Part shown: piece by piece, positions 1 through 9,410 of the stretch
How positions within the stretch are numbered: position 1 is the first letter of the stretch
How the letters are laid out: each line of letters begins with the position of its first letter
Source: Bacillus sp. FJAT-27225
GTDB lineage: Bacteria > Bacillota > Bacilli > Bacillales > Cytobacillaceae
Reading direction: 5' to 3'
DNA: 64,000 nucleotides
NCBI RefSeq assembly: GCF_001685025.1
Contig: NZ_MAYU01000001.1
Coordinates: forward strand, 751,971-815,970
Made by a program: the position numbers and the translations under genes
Notes under the pieces: generated by a model
What the model saw: only the letters and a program-made list of their open reading frames with translations
Databases searched by the model: none
What the model was told of the DNA's origin: nothing

Positions 1-480
1 ATATGAGCGGGGCTGGAAATAGTAAATAGTCTAAAAACAGCGGCAAGGTCCAAGGATAAGTTTGTAGAAAGCTAAACTATTTAACACGAGAACAAATTTA
101 CTCTGACCAGAATTAAAGGCGCCTTCCTTTCCGGTAACGGGTTCGGATTAGGAGTACAAAAACTCATTTAGAGCATCAATTTCGGTCCAAATCGCATATG
201 ATTTGGACCTCTTATTATTGTTGATATAATAAGCTTTTTTACATTTTGACGTGACAATTAGCACTGAAATTAGCACGCTTTTTAACAGGATGACAACAGC
301 TAATGTCATACGCCTGAAACGTATGCCAAAATAAGTGCCAATTTGATTACTAATTATATTTCGAATATCAAGCTTAAAGCAACTTATGTCAAAACGACCT
401 GAAAAAGGTTGTTTTTTATTTAGGAAATACACTTTTATGATAGTATGAGAATAGGAATTTTCTTACAAAGGGGAACGAAT

Positions 481-948
481 ATGAATATCAGTCGAACAAA
501 CGATTTTGAATTAGTGGCTAAATTGAATAAATATGTTCACGATTTACACGCAAATTTATACCCTGAGTATTTCAAAGAATATAATTTTGAGGAAATTAAG
601 TCTTTCTTTCAAAAGATTATTGATAAAGAGGAGTTCTATTTCCTTCTGTTGGAGGACGATGACCAATCTTTAGGTTATGCTTGGATTGAGTTAAGAAATT
701 ATCCCGATAATGCCTTTAAAAAATCATATAAATCGGTATATGTGCATCAAATAAGTATCGCAGAGAGCCAAAGAAAAAAAGGATACGGTTCTGAATTGAT
801 GAACGAAATTACGGATATTGCAAAAGAAAACGGCATTAATAGGATTGAATTAGACTATTGGTTCAATAACGAAATAGCAAAGAACTTTTATAAGAAGAAT
901 GAATTTGTGAAATATCGAGAATTTGTTTACAAAGACATTGCATTCTAA
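481..948 (+). CDS. GNAT family N-acetyltransferase
   Basis: This 155-residue protein looks like a GCN5-related N-acetyltransferase, which moves the acetyl group of acetyl-CoA to an amine. The acetyl-CoA pyrophosphate-binding loop is visible as QRKKGYGSELM (about residues 98-108), followed by the usual C-terminal NGINRIEL..NEIAKNFYKKNEF section that ends the fold. The ATG at 481 is preferred over the in-frame one at 445 because AAAGGGG lies seven bases before it. The substrate cannot be told from sequence. The gene is AT-rich, stands alone and lies inside an inverted-repeat pair, which suggests recent acquisition. A strong terminator follows. Confidence 0.8.
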   Translation: MNISRTNDFELVAKLNKYVHDLHANLYPEYFKEYNFEEIKSFFQKIIDKEEFYFLLLEDDDQSLGYAWIELRNYPDNAFKKSYKSVYVHQISIAESQRKKGYGSELMNEITDIAKENGINRIELDYWFNNEIAKNFYKKNEFVKYREFVYKDIAF

Positions 949-963
949 TGCTAAATGGTAAAT

Positions 964-992
964 AAAAGAGGTGCGAATTGCACCTCTTTTTT
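964..992 (+). terminator. Rho-independent terminator of the GNAT gene
   Basis: A perfect 9-bp stem (AAGAGGTGC / GCACCTCTT) with a five-base loop is followed by a run of T residues, 16 bases after the acetyltransferase stop codon. Confidence 0.85.
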
Positions 993-1057
993 ATTGCTAA
1001 TTAAAGTTTTGTACTTCAAAACCGAACCCGTTACTACCCGGACGGCGCCTTTTTTCG

Positions 1058-1342
1058 TTACGAATGAAGGATGCTTTCAGGTTCAACATCGGTTTTATTT
1101 TTAAGATAACGCCCGAACCGGCCTAGTCCAGCAGCTACTGCGGAAAGGATTACGTTAAAAACAACTGCGAAAAGAATGTTGACATTAAACAAATAACCCC
1201 CAACGATGCCAAATAGTGCGCTGCCAGCTAAAATAAACAAAATATGTATTGCAGGAAAGAAATAACAGATCAATCCGCTTCCGATGAGGACAATCGACCC
1301 CATAATCATACAATATACACCAATGATGATAAGTGCTTCCAT
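1058..1342 (-). CDS. Small membrane protein of unknown function
   Basis: I do not recognise this protein of about 94 residues. It is strongly hydrophobic, with three likely membrane helices (about residues 3-28, 31-52 and 54-75) and a charged tail ending in KNKTDVEPESILHS that probably faces the cytoplasm. Two in-frame ATGs exist. The one at 1342 sits seven bases behind an AGGGGG ribosome binding site, whereas the one at 1348 is almost touching it. It is a single gene divergent from the next small membrane protein, and nothing in the sequence gives a function. Confidence 0.55.
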   Translation of the reverse strand: MEALIIIGVYCMIMGSIVLIGSGLICYFFPAIHILFILAGSALFGIVGGYLFNVNILFAVVFNVILSAVAAGLGRFGRYLKNKTDVEPESILHS

Positions 1343-1497
1343 GCTCATTCCCCCTGGAGAAAAGTATTCTTAAAGTACTACTACCCTACTTAAAAATAAT
1401 TATTCCGAAAAAATTGGCAATAAGAAAAAAAGACTAAACACGAGCATTTTGATAAAAATAAATACATTCAAGCACCATTGAAGGGAGCGCTCATACC

Positions 1498-1770
1498 GTG
1501 GAATTCCCTATCGTATACACAAACGTTTGGGATGCCGTCATAGCGGTTCCGGCAGTTATGATATTCACACAAATTGTGAAGCTTTATTTCAGGATACCAA
1601 AGTCTTTTGTCCCGACAATTGCACTTGTAACCGGTCTGGCATTATCCATTCTAGTTACCCATACCCATAGTTTTTGGTCAGCTGTTTTTATGGGATGGTT
1701 CTATGGATATGCCGCGATTGGCAGTTATTCGTCCTTAAAAACTTCGTGGAAAGCCTATCGAGGGAAATAG
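1498..1770 (+). CDS. Small holin-like membrane protein
   Basis: This 90-residue protein starts at GTG behind GAAGGGAG and has three predicted membrane segments (about residues 12-31, 38-58 and 59-80) with a basic C-terminus (SWKAYRGK). Size and topology resemble small holin-like proteins, but I cannot place it in a named family and there are no lysis or phage genes beside it. It converges on rnz and shares the intergenic terminator region. Function unknown. Confidence 0.55.
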   Translation: MEFPIVYTNVWDAVIAVPAVMIFTQIVKLYFRIPKSFVPTIALVTGLALSILVTHTHSFWSAVFMGWFYGYAAIGSYSSLKTSWKAYRGK

Positions 1771-1781
1771 CTTTATTGCCC

Positions 1782-1818
1782 CAAAAAAGAACCCGGCTTT
1801 TCCGAATGGATGCCGGGC
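1782..1818 (-). terminator. Terminator downstream of rnz
   Basis: A CCCGGC/GCCGGG stem (1792-1797 with 1812-1817) is followed on the minus strand by TTCTTTTTT, immediately past the rnz stop codon. Confidence 0.7.
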
Positions 1819-1825
1819 ATTGATT

Positions 1826-2749
1826 CTATGGCAGCGGGATATGGATTTCTTTAAAATCCTCTGCAATCTCTGTATTTGCAAAATAACGTTGCGTCTCGTT
1901 TAGGAGCTCCTGGGACGCCAACCGGTCATAGCGTGAGCTGATATGCGTAATGCAAAGCTTCTTTGCATTGGCACGTAATGCCACTTCTGCGGCTTGTGCG
2001 GTTGTGGAATGGAAATACTCGCGAGCCATTGATTCTTCCCCAGCTGCATAGGTTGCCTCATGGATAAGCAAATCTGCATGTTCAGCCAGTTTTACTGCAT
2101 TTTCACAGCGGCGGGTATCACCGAGAATTGTTACAACCCTTCCTTTCTGAGACGGTCCGACAAATTCATTGGGATCCAAAACCGTTCCATCGGCTAATAA
2201 GGTTCGCTCCCCAGCTTTAATTTTTTTATAAATAGGGCCAGGAGGAATTCCAGCAGCCGAAAGTTTATCAGCAAGTAATGTACCCGGACGGTCCGCTTCA
2301 ATAATCCGATAGCCATATGAAGCAATGCCGTGGTCCAAAAGACGCGCTTCAACCCTAAACTGGCCATCATCAAAAACAATTCCCTCTTCCAGCTCTGTAA
2401 TTTTCAGACGATATTTCAGGTATGTACCGCTAATAGACAGACTGGTGCGAATAAACGCATCTATTCCCTTTGGCCCAATTACCTCAACCTCGGATTCACC
2501 ACCCTGAAAAGAGCGGCTTGACAACAAACCTGGGAGTCCATATATATGGTCACCATGTAAATGGGTAATAAAAATTTTTTCGATTCGCCTTGGTTTAAGG
2601 GACGTATGAAGAATTTGGTGCTGTGTCGCTTCCCCACAATCAAACAGCCAAACTGTACCGCGTTCCTCCAAAAGCTTAAGGGCCATTGAGGTAACATTTC
2701 TTAACTTTGCAGGAAGGCCTGCGCCTGTTCCAAGAAACAACAAATCCAT
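1826..2749 (-). CDS. rnz: Ribonuclease Z (tRNA 3' endonuclease)
   Basis: RNase Z removes the 3' trailer from tRNA precursors that lack an encoded CCA. The 307-residue protein has the metallo-beta-lactamase zinc motif HLHGDH at residues 63-68, an N-terminal FLGTGAG start, the LLIHEATY strand with its zinc-binding Asp/His context, and a late [11 protein letters not shown] segment containing another conserved histidine. Length matches the short (ElaC-type) family. In B. subtilis rnz also lies close to zwf. It is divergent from zwf here, with about 230 bases of shared upstream sequence. Confidence 0.93.
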   Translation of the reverse strand: MDLLFLGTGAGLPAKLRNVTSMALKLLEERGTVWLFDCGEATQHQILHTSLKPRRIEKIFITHLHGDHIYGLPGLLSSRSFQGGESEVEVIGPKGIDAFIRTSLSISGTYLKYRLKITELEEGIVFDDGQFRVEARLLDHGIASYGYRIIEADRPGTLLADKLSAAGIPPGPIYKKIKAGERTLLADGTVLDPNEFVGPSQKGRVVTILGDTRRCENAVKLAEHADLLIHEATYAAGEESMAREYFHSTTAQAAEVALRANAKKLCITHISSRYDRLASQELLNETQRYFANTEIAEDFKEIHIPLP

Positions 2750-2976
2750 ACTAACAACCTCTCTTTAAAAACCGTCCACAAAATAATTTAAAATTTACTC
2801 TACTATACCATAATCACGGGCTATCGCCCTAGCATGCTTCAAGAGAATACAGCTTTTTTAGATTGTTACATGGATTGCGTTATATTTGCGAAATCTAACA
2901 TAAAGGGATAAACTTAGATATTTGAAAAGACTTAGCTGCCAACATGGAAATTTTTCACGAAAAGGAGTCCTTATCC

Positions 2977-4479
2977 TTGGTACAAACAAAAGAACAAGCA
3001 TCATTGATTATAATATTCGGGGCAACTGGAGACCTTGCAAAACGGAAGCTCTTCCCTTCTCTTTACAGGCTTTTCAAAAAAGGGCGGCTCTCTGAGAGGT
3101 TCGCAGTAATTGGCGTAGCGAGAAGACCGTTGACGGAAGGACAATTCCAGGAAAATGTAAAGAATTCTGTCCGCGAAGCATTGGAGGCAGACGGCCAACT
3201 TGACGAATTTGCGTCCCATTTTACATACCATTCCCATGATGTAACTGATTCAGGTTCCTATGCAGTTTTGAGGCAAATCGGAGAAGATCTTGACCAAAAG
3301 TATGGACTTATGGGAAATAGAATTTTTTATTTGGCGATGGCACCTGAGTTCTTCGGACCAATTGCTCTTCATCTTAAATCAGACGGCCTGACAGATACAG
3401 CGGGTTTTAAGCGGCTCGTGATCGAAAAGCCATTCGGCCATGATTTAAAATCGGCAATAGAACTTAACGAACAAATCCGGACTGCTTTCGATGAGGATGA
3501 AATCTACAGAATTGACCATTATTTAGGCAAGCAGATGGTCCAAAACATCGAAGTCATCAGGTTCGCAAACGCAATGTTTGAACCACTCTGGAACAACCGC
3601 TATATTTCCAACATCCAAATTACATCGAGTGAAACTCTCGGTGTTGAGGAGCGCGGGCGTTATTATGAAACAAGCGGCGCGTTAAGGGATATGGTCCAGA
3701 ACCATATGCTGCAAATGGTTGCGCTGCTGGCAATGGAGCCGCCAATTAAGCTTACAACAGACGAAATTCGTTCAGAAAAGATTCGTGTTTTTCGGTCACT
3801 ACGGACAATTGAGGGCGAAGAAGTACATGATTACTTCGTCCGCGGCCAGTACGGCGCTGGTATAATCAACGATGTGGAAGTTCCGGCCTATCGTGATGAA
3901 CCGATGGTGGACAAACAATCCAATACCGAAACGTATGTTGCCGGCAAAGTGATGATCGATAACTTCCGCTGGGCGGGAGTCCCATTTTACATCCGCACCG
4001 GAAAAAGGCTTGGCGCCAAATCGACAAAGATTGTTGTCCAATTTAAAGACATTCCGATGAATCTGTATTATCAGCCGAATAAGCCCCTAAGTCCGAATTT
4101 GCTTGTCATCCACATTCAGCCTGAGGAAGGCATTACCCTTCACCTAAATGCCAAAAAAGCAGGCCAGGGCATGGATGCAACAGAAGTAAAATTAAGTTTT
4201 TCAAATAACGGGGTAAACGAAATCAACACTCCGGAAGCATACGAGCTGCTTCTATATGATTGCCTGCGGGGAGATGCCACAAACTTTACACACTGGGATG
4301 AAGTTGCACTCTCCTGGGCTTTTGTTGATAAAATTTCGGAGGCTTGGGAAAAGACTCGTGATGAAAGCTTCCCGAATTATGAAGCTGGCTCAAGGGGGCC
4401 AAAAGCTGCCGAGGAGCTGCTTGAAAAGGACGGATTCTCCTGGTGGCGGGTCCGGGATTTGAAAGTTGAGAAATGTTAA
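2977..4479 (+). CDS. zwf: Glucose-6-phosphate 1-dehydrogenase
   Basis: This enzyme oxidises glucose-6-phosphate to 6-phosphogluconolactone with NADP and opens the pentose phosphate pathway. The Rossmann dinucleotide loop IIFGATGDLAKRKLFP is near the N-terminus, and the substrate signature RIDHYLGKQMVQN is in the middle. The frame is open from ATG 2944, but AAAGGAG at 2961-2967 lies nine bases before an in-frame TTG at 2977. The protein then begins (M)VQTKEQASLIIIFGATG, 500 residues, close to the usual start of Bacillus Zwf. I therefore chose the TTG. The 6-phosphogluconate dehydrogenase gene that follows zwf in B. subtilis is not here; dinB follows convergently. Confidence 0.93.
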   Translation: MVQTKEQASLIIIFGATGDLAKRKLFPSLYRLFKKGRLSERFAVIGVARRPLTEGQFQENVKNSVREALEADGQLDEFASHFTYHSHDVTDSGSYAVLRQIGEDLDQKYGLMGNRIFYLAMAPEFFGPIALHLKSDGLTDTAGFKRLVIEKPFGHDLKSAIELNEQIRTAFDEDEIYRIDHYLGKQMVQNIEVIRFANAMFEPLWNNRYISNIQITSSETLGVEERGRYYETSGALRDMVQNHMLQMVALLAMEPPIKLTTDEIRSEKIRVFRSLRTIEGEEVHDYFVRGQYGAGIINDVEVPAYRDEPMVDKQSNTETYVAGKVMIDNFRWAGVPFYIRTGKRLGAKSTKIVVQFKDIPMNLYYQPNKPLSPNLLVIHIQPEEGITLHLNAKKAGQGMDATEVKLSFSNNGVNEINTPEAYELLLYDCLRGDATNFTHWDEVALSWAFVDKISEAWEKTRDESFPNYEAGSRGPKAAEELLEKDGFSWWRVRDLKVEKC

Positions 4480-4602
4480 GAACCGGGGATAGTTGATGTG
4501 GTTGCAGCACCATTGGAACTGGTCCTCGCCGGCGCGGTATCTTGCTTCTTGAATGCGTAGCATATTAATTTTAAAATCAAAATCCTCTCGATACGAAAAA
4601 AG

Positions 4603-4645
4603 AAAGATGCCGCCCTGTCTATATTTAGGGCGGCATCTTTTATTT
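4603..4645. terminator. Bidirectional terminator between zwf and dinB
   Basis: A perfect 14-bp stem (4603-4616 with 4627-4640) is flanked by A-rich sequence on the left and T-rich sequence on the right, so it can end transcription of both convergent genes. Its right arm reaches the dinB stop codon. Confidence 0.85.
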
Positions 4646-5923
4646 TTTATTCTCTCCTTGTCCGGGCTTAAATTCGCGCAGAAAATCCTTATTGAAGCTG
4701 GTCTGGGTTCCTTTATTCGCATCAAGTTCGGCTTTTGATCCTGCATTGGTAATGATATGTTTGCCATACTTTTCTTTAAGTTCAGTAAGAGTCTTGAACA
4801 GCGGCTCCTTTTTTGCAACCTTTTCGTATGAAAACAAGTCAAGCTGGGTTACTGCTTCTTCGACTGCTTCCAGGTCGGAACCGGTTATCCCAAGCAACCT
4901 GACAGGGTTTCCGTTCCAATTGCTTATAAAAAGCTGTTTGGCAAGCCCGAGAATATCTTCCTTCGTGCTGACAGGATTCCTTAGCTTCCTGCCCCGATTG
5001 ATTGTTTTTCGGTCTTTGTATCGAATCGTAATTGCCAGGGAATTGGCAACGACTTTTTTTCGTTTTAAACGGGTTGCCACCTTGTCGGCAAGCCCGTCAA
5101 AAACCTGGAACAATTCATGCTGATTTGTCATGTCTCTCGGAAGCGTCGTGGAGTTGCCAATGCTTTTAAAATCCGAAACCGCATCTGGGTCAACCAAGCG
5201 CGGATCCACTCCATTTGCTCTTTCTTTCAAGCGAATTCCATTGATACCCAACAGCATCTTCAATTGAATGTCATTTCCGCCGGCCAATTCCCCGATTGTA
5301 TGGATGCCAATCCCGTTCAGCTTTTCTGCTGTTTTTGAACCGACACCATGCATATCCCCAACAGGCCTTGGCCATAGAATGGCAGGAATATCCCGTTTCC
5401 TGAGAACTGTGATGCCAAGTGGCTTTTTCATATCCGAAGCAGTTTTAGCAAGGAATTTATTCGGAGCAATGCCAATGCTGCAAGGCAGGTCGAGCTGCGC
5501 CATAATCCTTTTCTGGATCGTTTGGGCAATTTCAATCGGGCTGCCGAGTTCGTGGCTGCCTGTAATATCCAAATAGCCTTCATCTATTGAAACTGGTTCA
5601 ACCAGTTCGGTGAATTGTGAGAGAATGTCAAACATGGCTGTTGATGCCGCCCTATAGCGGTCGAAGTTTGGGCGCATCACAATCAAGTGCGGGCATATTT
5701 TTTTTGCTTCCCAAAGAGGCATCGTCGTCTTGACTCCCATTTTTCTTGCCTCATAGCTGCACGTGACAATAATCCCGCGCCTTTCTTCAGGGTTTCCAGC
5801 GATCGCAAGCGGACGGCCCTTCAGTGACGGATCATGCGCCATCTCCACTGATGCATAGAAGCTATTCATGTCCACATGCAAAATAACCCGTCCCTTTTTC
5901 GGGTACATCTCCCTCACAGCCAT
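4640..5923 (-). CDS. dinB: DNA polymerase IV (Y-family, translesion)
   Basis: This is a low-fidelity polymerase that copies past DNA lesions, the counterpart of B. subtilis PolY1/YqjH. The palm carboxylates are visible in ILHVDMNSFYASVE near the N-terminus and SIDEGYLD about 100 residues later, with the finger motif CSYEARKMGVKTTMP between them. A helix-hairpin-helix thumb (GVGSKTAEKLNGIGIHTIGEL) and a C-terminal little-finger domain follow. The C-terminal QLDLFSYE is a plausible beta-clamp binding peptide. Length is about 427 residues. GTG 5926, ATG 5923 and ATG 5908 are all possible starts; GAGGGGG ten bases upstream favours 5923. Confidence 0.93.
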   Translation of the reverse strand: MAVREMYPKKGRVILHVDMNSFYASVEMAHDPSLKGRPLAIAGNPEERRGIIVTCSYEARKMGVKTTMPLWEAKKICPHLIVMRPNFDRYRAASTAMFDILSQFTELVEPVSIDEGYLDITGSHELGSPIEIAQTIQKRIMAQLDLPCSIGIAPNKFLAKTASDMKKPLGITVLRKRDIPAILWPRPVGDMHGVGSKTAEKLNGIGIHTIGELAGGNDIQLKMLLGINGIRLKERANGVDPRLVDPDAVSDFKSIGNSTTLPRDMTNQHELFQVFDGLADKVATRLKRKKVVANSLAITIRYKDRKTINRGRKLRNPVSTKEDILGLAKQLFISNWNGNPVRLLGITGSDLEAVEEAVTQLDLFSYEKVAKKEPLFKTLTELKEKYGKHIITNAGSKAELDANKGTQTSFNKDFLREFKPGQGENKK

Positions 5924-6049
5924 CACCTCATTTCCCCCTCTAGTTTATCACACTAACTGGGGATGATTCTAGCTTACCCAAAGCCTGTAATGGTCAGAGA
6001 AAGTGGACGGGACAACGCATTGAGCATGAGCTATTTTAGCCTTTTCTTC

Positions 6050-6083
6050 CTAAAAAACCCTAACACTAAGTAGGGTGTCAGGG
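6050..6083 (-). terminator. Terminator after the M20 peptidase
   Basis: On the minus strand CCCTGACAC pairs with GTGTTAGGG (one G-U pair), followed by TTTTTT, 36 bases beyond the stop codon of the peptidase. Confidence 0.7.
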
Positions 6084-6118
6084 CTTTGGATTGTATTCGT
6101 TAAGTAACCGGAATCAGT

Positions 6119-7240
6119 TTATTGGTTTGCTACTTCCTCAACAATCGCAACCGTCATTTCGGTAAGTTTGTTTAATTCTTCGATTGGCATGCGTTCATTC
6201 GTCGTATGAATTTCTTCATAACCAACTGCAAGGTTCACTGTAGGGATGCCAAAGCCGGCAATCACGTTAGCATCACTGCCACCGCCGCTTTGCTGCAGTT
6301 CACAGCTGCGGCCGATTTTCGCAGCAGCCTTCCTGGCAACTTCGACAACATGGTCACCTGCACCGAATTTAAAGCCCGGATACATGACCGTGATATTCAC
6401 TTCGGCCCTGCCGCCCATTTCGGCTGCGGCCGATTCAAACGCTTCTTTCATTTTTGCTGCCTGCGCTTCCATTTTTTCAGCCACAAGCGATCTTGCTTCT
6501 GCCAAAATATCAACCCGGTCGGCGACGATATTTGTAGCCTGCCCACCAGCGAACCTTCCAATATTGGCAGTTGTTTCATTGTCAATTCTCCCCAGAGGCA
6601 TTCTGGCAATTGCTTTCGCTGCAATCGTAATTGCAGAAATTCCCTTTTCAGGCGCGACACCCGCATGGGCGGTCTTCCCATAAACAACGGCTTCAATCCG
6701 GGCTTGTGTAGGCGCGGCCACAACAACATTCCCGACAAGGCCATCGCTATCAAGGGCATAGCCGTATTTGGCAGTAATTTTTGAAGGATCGAGAGCTTTT
6801 GCACCCATAAGCCCTGATTCTTCCCCAACTGTAATGATGAACTGGATTTCGCCATGAGGGATATTCTGCTCCTTCAAGACACGAATCAGCTCAAACATCG
6901 CTGCCAGGCCCGCTTTGTCATCAGCTCCAAGTATGGTTGTACCATCGGTTACGACATAGCCATCCTGGATTGAAGGCTTAACGCCCTGGCCCGGTGTGAC
7001 TGTATCCATGTGGCTAGTAAAGTAGATTGGATCAACACCATCCTTTGTTGCCGGAAGTGTGCAGATTAGGTTGCCGGCTCCATGGCCTGTAACAGCCGTC
7101 GTATCATCTTCAAATACATCGAGGCCGAGCTCGGTGAATTTCTTTTTTAAGACTTCTGCAATGGTTGCTTCAAATTTTGTTTCAGAATCGATTTGAATGA
7201 GTTCAAGAAACTCATTCAGCAAACGTTCACTGTTAATCAT
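6119..7240 (-). CDS. M20 family peptidase, peptidase T-like (YqjE)
   Basis: This is a zinc-dependent exopeptidase of the M20 family that probably releases N-terminal residues from small peptides in the cytoplasm. The 373-residue protein shows the first metal motif SHMDT (His77, Asp79), the bridging aspartate in LGADDKAG (Asp107/108), the catalytic glutamate pair in GEESG (Glu140/141), and a lid-domain GKTAHAGVAPEKG. The conserved HTTNERMPIEEL near the C-terminus supplies the last metal-binding histidine. It matches B. subtilis YqjE in place and size, and lies 75 bases after the carboxyltransferase gene, likely in the same transcript. The exact substrate is unknown. Confidence 0.88.
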   Translation of the reverse strand: MINSERLLNEFLELIQIDSETKFEATIAEVLKKKFTELGLDVFEDDTTAVTGHGAGNLICTLPATKDGVDPIYFTSHMDTVTPGQGVKPSIQDGYVVTDGTTILGADDKAGLAAMFELIRVLKEQNIPHGEIQFIITVGEESGLMGAKALDPSKITAKYGYALDSDGLVGNVVVAAPTQARIEAVVYGKTAHAGVAPEKGISAITIAAKAIARMPLGRIDNETTANIGRFAGGQATNIVADRVDILAEARSLVAEKMEAQAAKMKEAFESAAAEMGGRAEVNITVMYPGFKFGAGDHVVEVARKAAAKIGRSCELQQSGGGSDANVIAGFGIPTVNLAVGYEEIHTTNERMPIEELNKLTEMTVAIVEEVANQ

Positions 7241-7315
7241 CCGTAAAACCTCCGTCTGGTTATGTACTCACCATTTCAGTATACTCTTGTGAAACTCGAG
7301 CTTCAACCGACGGGA

Positions 7316-8866
7316 TTAGAGCGGGATATTGCCATGCTTTTTCCGGGGCCTGTCTTCATGCTTGTTCCTGAGCATTTCCAATGCCTGGATTAACTTAATC
7401 CGCGTTTCCCTCGGGTCAATGACATCATCGACCATCCCCCTGGCCGCTGCAACGTACGGATTGGCAAATTGCTGCCGGTACTCTTCGATTTTCTGCTGGC
7501 GAAGCTTTTCAGGCTCGGGCGAATTTTGAATTTCTTTTGCAAAGATAATGTTTGCCGCCCCTTGCGGCCCCATGACAGCGATTTCCGCATTGGGCCAAGA
7601 AAATACCAGATCTGCGCCTATCGATTTACTATTCAAGGCAACATAAGCACCGCCGTATGCTTTCCGTAAAATTACGGTTAGCTTGGGGACCGTCGCTTCT
7701 GAATAGGCAAAAAGGATTTTTGCGCCGTGGCGGATAATGCCGCCATGCTCCTGCTTAATTCCCGGGAAGAAACCTGTTACATCTTCAAACGTAATAATTG
7801 GGATATTAAAAGAGTCACAGAAACGAATAAACCGAGAAGCTTTATCGGAAGAGTCAATATCAAGGCTCCCCGCCATCACTTTGGGCTGATTGGCAACAAG
7901 CCCGACTGGTTCACCTTTGATCCTTGCCAGACCAATAACAATATTCCTGGCAAAATCTTTATGGATTTCCATAAAACTATTCTGATCAACAACCTGCTCG
8001 ATAACGACACGGACATCATATGGCCTGATTGGATCAAACGGAATACAGTCAACGAGGTCTGGCCTATAATCATCTTCATCTTCAAAAGCAACAACAGGCG
8101 GCTTTTCCTTCGAATTTTGCGGAAGATAGCTTAATAGCTTTCTAACAGATTCCAATACTTCCTCTTCCGTTTTCCCTCTAAAATGGGCATTCCCGGAAAT
8201 GGTATTATGGACCTTTGCACCGCCGAGATCCTCAGCCGAAATTTTTTCTCCTGTTACTGTCTCAATGACTTTAGGGCCAGTAATGAACATTTGGCTTGTT
8301 CCTTCAACCATGAACACAAAGTCCGTAATAGCCGGCGAATAAACGGCTCCGCCCGCGCATGGTCCCATAATGACAGAAATTTGCGGAATGACCCCAGAAT
8401 AAATGGCATTCCGATAAAAAATCTGCCCGTATCCATCCAGTGAAACGACCCCTTCCTGAATTCTTGCCCCGCCCGAGTCGTTCAAGCCTATAACAGGAGC
8501 CCCGTTATTTGCAGCCAAATCCATCAGCGTGGCAATCTTATGGGCATGCATCTCCCCCAGCGCTCCCCCGAAAACGGTAAAATCCTGGGAAAACACGTAA
8601 ACTGCACGGCCGTTGATTTTTGCATAGCCTGTCACAACTCCATCGCCTGGCCCTTTTTGCTGATCCATTCCGAAATATGTAATCCTGTGCTCAATAAACG
8701 GATTCAATTCAACAAAAGAATCTTTGTCGACTAACAGATTAATCCTTTCCCTTGCAGTCAGCTTCCCCCTTGCATGCTGCCGTGCAATCTTTTCATCCCC
8801 GCCGCCCATTTCAATTTCACGGCGTTTATCATATAATTCATTTATTTTCTCAAATATATCCGCCAT
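7316..8866 (-). CDS. Propionyl-CoA carboxylase beta subunit (carboxyltransferase)
   Basis: This is a biotin-dependent carboxyltransferase, in this context most likely making (S)-methylmalonyl-CoA from propionyl-CoA. The 516-residue protein has the two crotonase-like halves of the family: an N-terminal half with FSQDFTVFGGALGE and NDSGGARIQEG, and a C-terminal half with DVTGFFPGIKQEHGGIIRHGAK and KAYGGAYVAL. The frame runs upstream to 8977, but that would cover the epimerase gene, whereas ATG 8866 follows the mce stop codon by one base and gives the expected MADIFEKINELYDKR start. No biotin carboxylase gene is adjacent; the alpha subunit must come from elsewhere. Confidence 0.9.
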   Translation of the reverse strand: MADIFEKINELYDKRREIEMGGGDEKIARQHARGKLTARERINLLVDKDSFVELNPFIEHRITYFGMDQQKGPGDGVVTGYAKINGRAVYVFSQDFTVFGGALGEMHAHKIATLMDLAANNGAPVIGLNDSGGARIQEGVVSLDGYGQIFYRNAIYSGVIPQISVIMGPCAGGAVYSPAITDFVFMVEGTSQMFITGPKVIETVTGEKISAEDLGGAKVHNTISGNAHFRGKTEEEVLESVRKLLSYLPQNSKEKPPVVAFEDEDDYRPDLVDCIPFDPIRPYDVRVVIEQVVDQNSFMEIHKDFARNIVIGLARIKGEPVGLVANQPKVMAGSLDIDSSDKASRFIRFCDSFNIPIITFEDVTGFFPGIKQEHGGIIRHGAKILFAYSEATVPKLTVILRKAYGGAYVALNSKSIGADLVFSWPNAEIAVMGPQGAANIIFAKEIQNSPEPEKLRQQKIEEYRQQFANPYVAAARGMVDDVIDPRETRIKLIQALEMLRNKHEDRPRKKHGNIPL

Positions 8867-8867
8867 G

Positions 8868-9281
8868 TTACTTTTCCATCCCTTTCTTCTCACAAAACTC
8901 GTATAAAACCCCGCCTGAATCCTTAGGGTGCATAAAAGCAACCAAGGCTCCATGTGCTCCCTGCTTCGGTTCATCACTGAGCATTCGGATGCCTTCGCTT
9001 TTCAGATTGTTAATCCTATCCTGAATCGACTTCACTCCAAATGCAACATGGTGAATGCCTTCGCCACGCTTTTCAATATGCTTGGCAATTGGGCTTTCAG
9101 GAGACGTTGCTTCAAGCAGCTCAAGCTTTGTCCCGCCGGCATCCAGGAACGCAACAATAACCTTTTGGCTTTCCACTTCCTCTATTCCGAGCAAAGGAAG
9201 CTTTAAGATATCTGTATAGAAAGGAAGAGCTTGTTTCAGAGACTTTACGGCAATTCCAATATGATCCACTTTTTCAATCAT
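8868..9281 (-). CDS. mce: Methylmalonyl-CoA epimerase
   Basis: The enzyme interconverts (S)- and (R)-methylmalonyl-CoA so that the carboxylase product can enter the mutase. The 137-residue protein is a vicinal-oxygen-chelate (glyoxalase-like) fold with metal ligands in DHIGIAVKSL (His7), the middle GEGIHHVAFGVKS and the C-terminal GGVLYEF. It directly precedes the carboxyltransferase with stop and start one base apart, which fits a single operon. mutA/mutB/meaB lie about 6-9 kb away in this window. A promoter was not identified with confidence. Confidence 0.92.
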   Translation of the reverse strand: MIEKVDHIGIAVKSLKQALPFYTDILKLPLLGIEEVESQKVIVAFLDAGGTKLELLEATSPESPIAKHIEKRGEGIHHVAFGVKSIQDRINNLKSEGIRMLSDEPKQGAHGALVAFMHPKDSGGVLYEFCEKKGMEK

Positions 9282-9410
9282 CCTGTATCCCCCCTTTATT
9301 TAAAAACTGCAAAATCCACATCCCCTACGAATTAAGCAGTTTTCTCCCAAATATTTCGACAATTATTGTATTCTCTAAAAAGTGTCATAAATCCTTCCCA
9401 ATTTGAAAGG

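Larger units (their letters stand above)
118..1049. mobile_element. Inverted-repeat-flanked cassette carrying a GNAT gene
   Basis: Two arms in opposite orientation bracket the acetyltransferase gene: 118-164 and 1005-1049. Both start from the outside with GGCGCC, then have a 9-10 base variable stretch, then an identical 13-base block (GTAACGGGTTCGG on the left, its complement at 1022-1034 on the right), and then a further matching block around AGTACAAAACT. The matched arms are about 45 bases long. There is no transposase inside and I see no clear target duplication. The layout suggests a non-autonomous (MITE-like) element or gene cassette that has taken up a gene. Two independently placed repeats are the alternative. 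Confidence 0.45.

Noticed and set aside
148-432. Minus-strand open frame of 94 codons inside the inverted-repeat cassette
   Set aside because: No ribosome binding site, unusual composition, and it overlaps one repeat arm; no recognisable family.
2944-2976. ATG 2944 as zwf start
   Set aside because: No ribosome binding site before it; AAAGGAG lies within the extra sequence and points to the TTG at 2977.
4692-5123. Plus-strand open frame opposite dinB, and similar frames opposite xseA, lpdV, mutB and others
   Set aside because: These are shadows of the strongly coding minus-strand genes and have no ribosome binding sites or known domains.
8867-8977. Longer start for the carboxyltransferase gene
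   Set aside because: It would overlap the mce coding region almost completely in that stretch, and the ATG at 8866 gives the family N-terminus.
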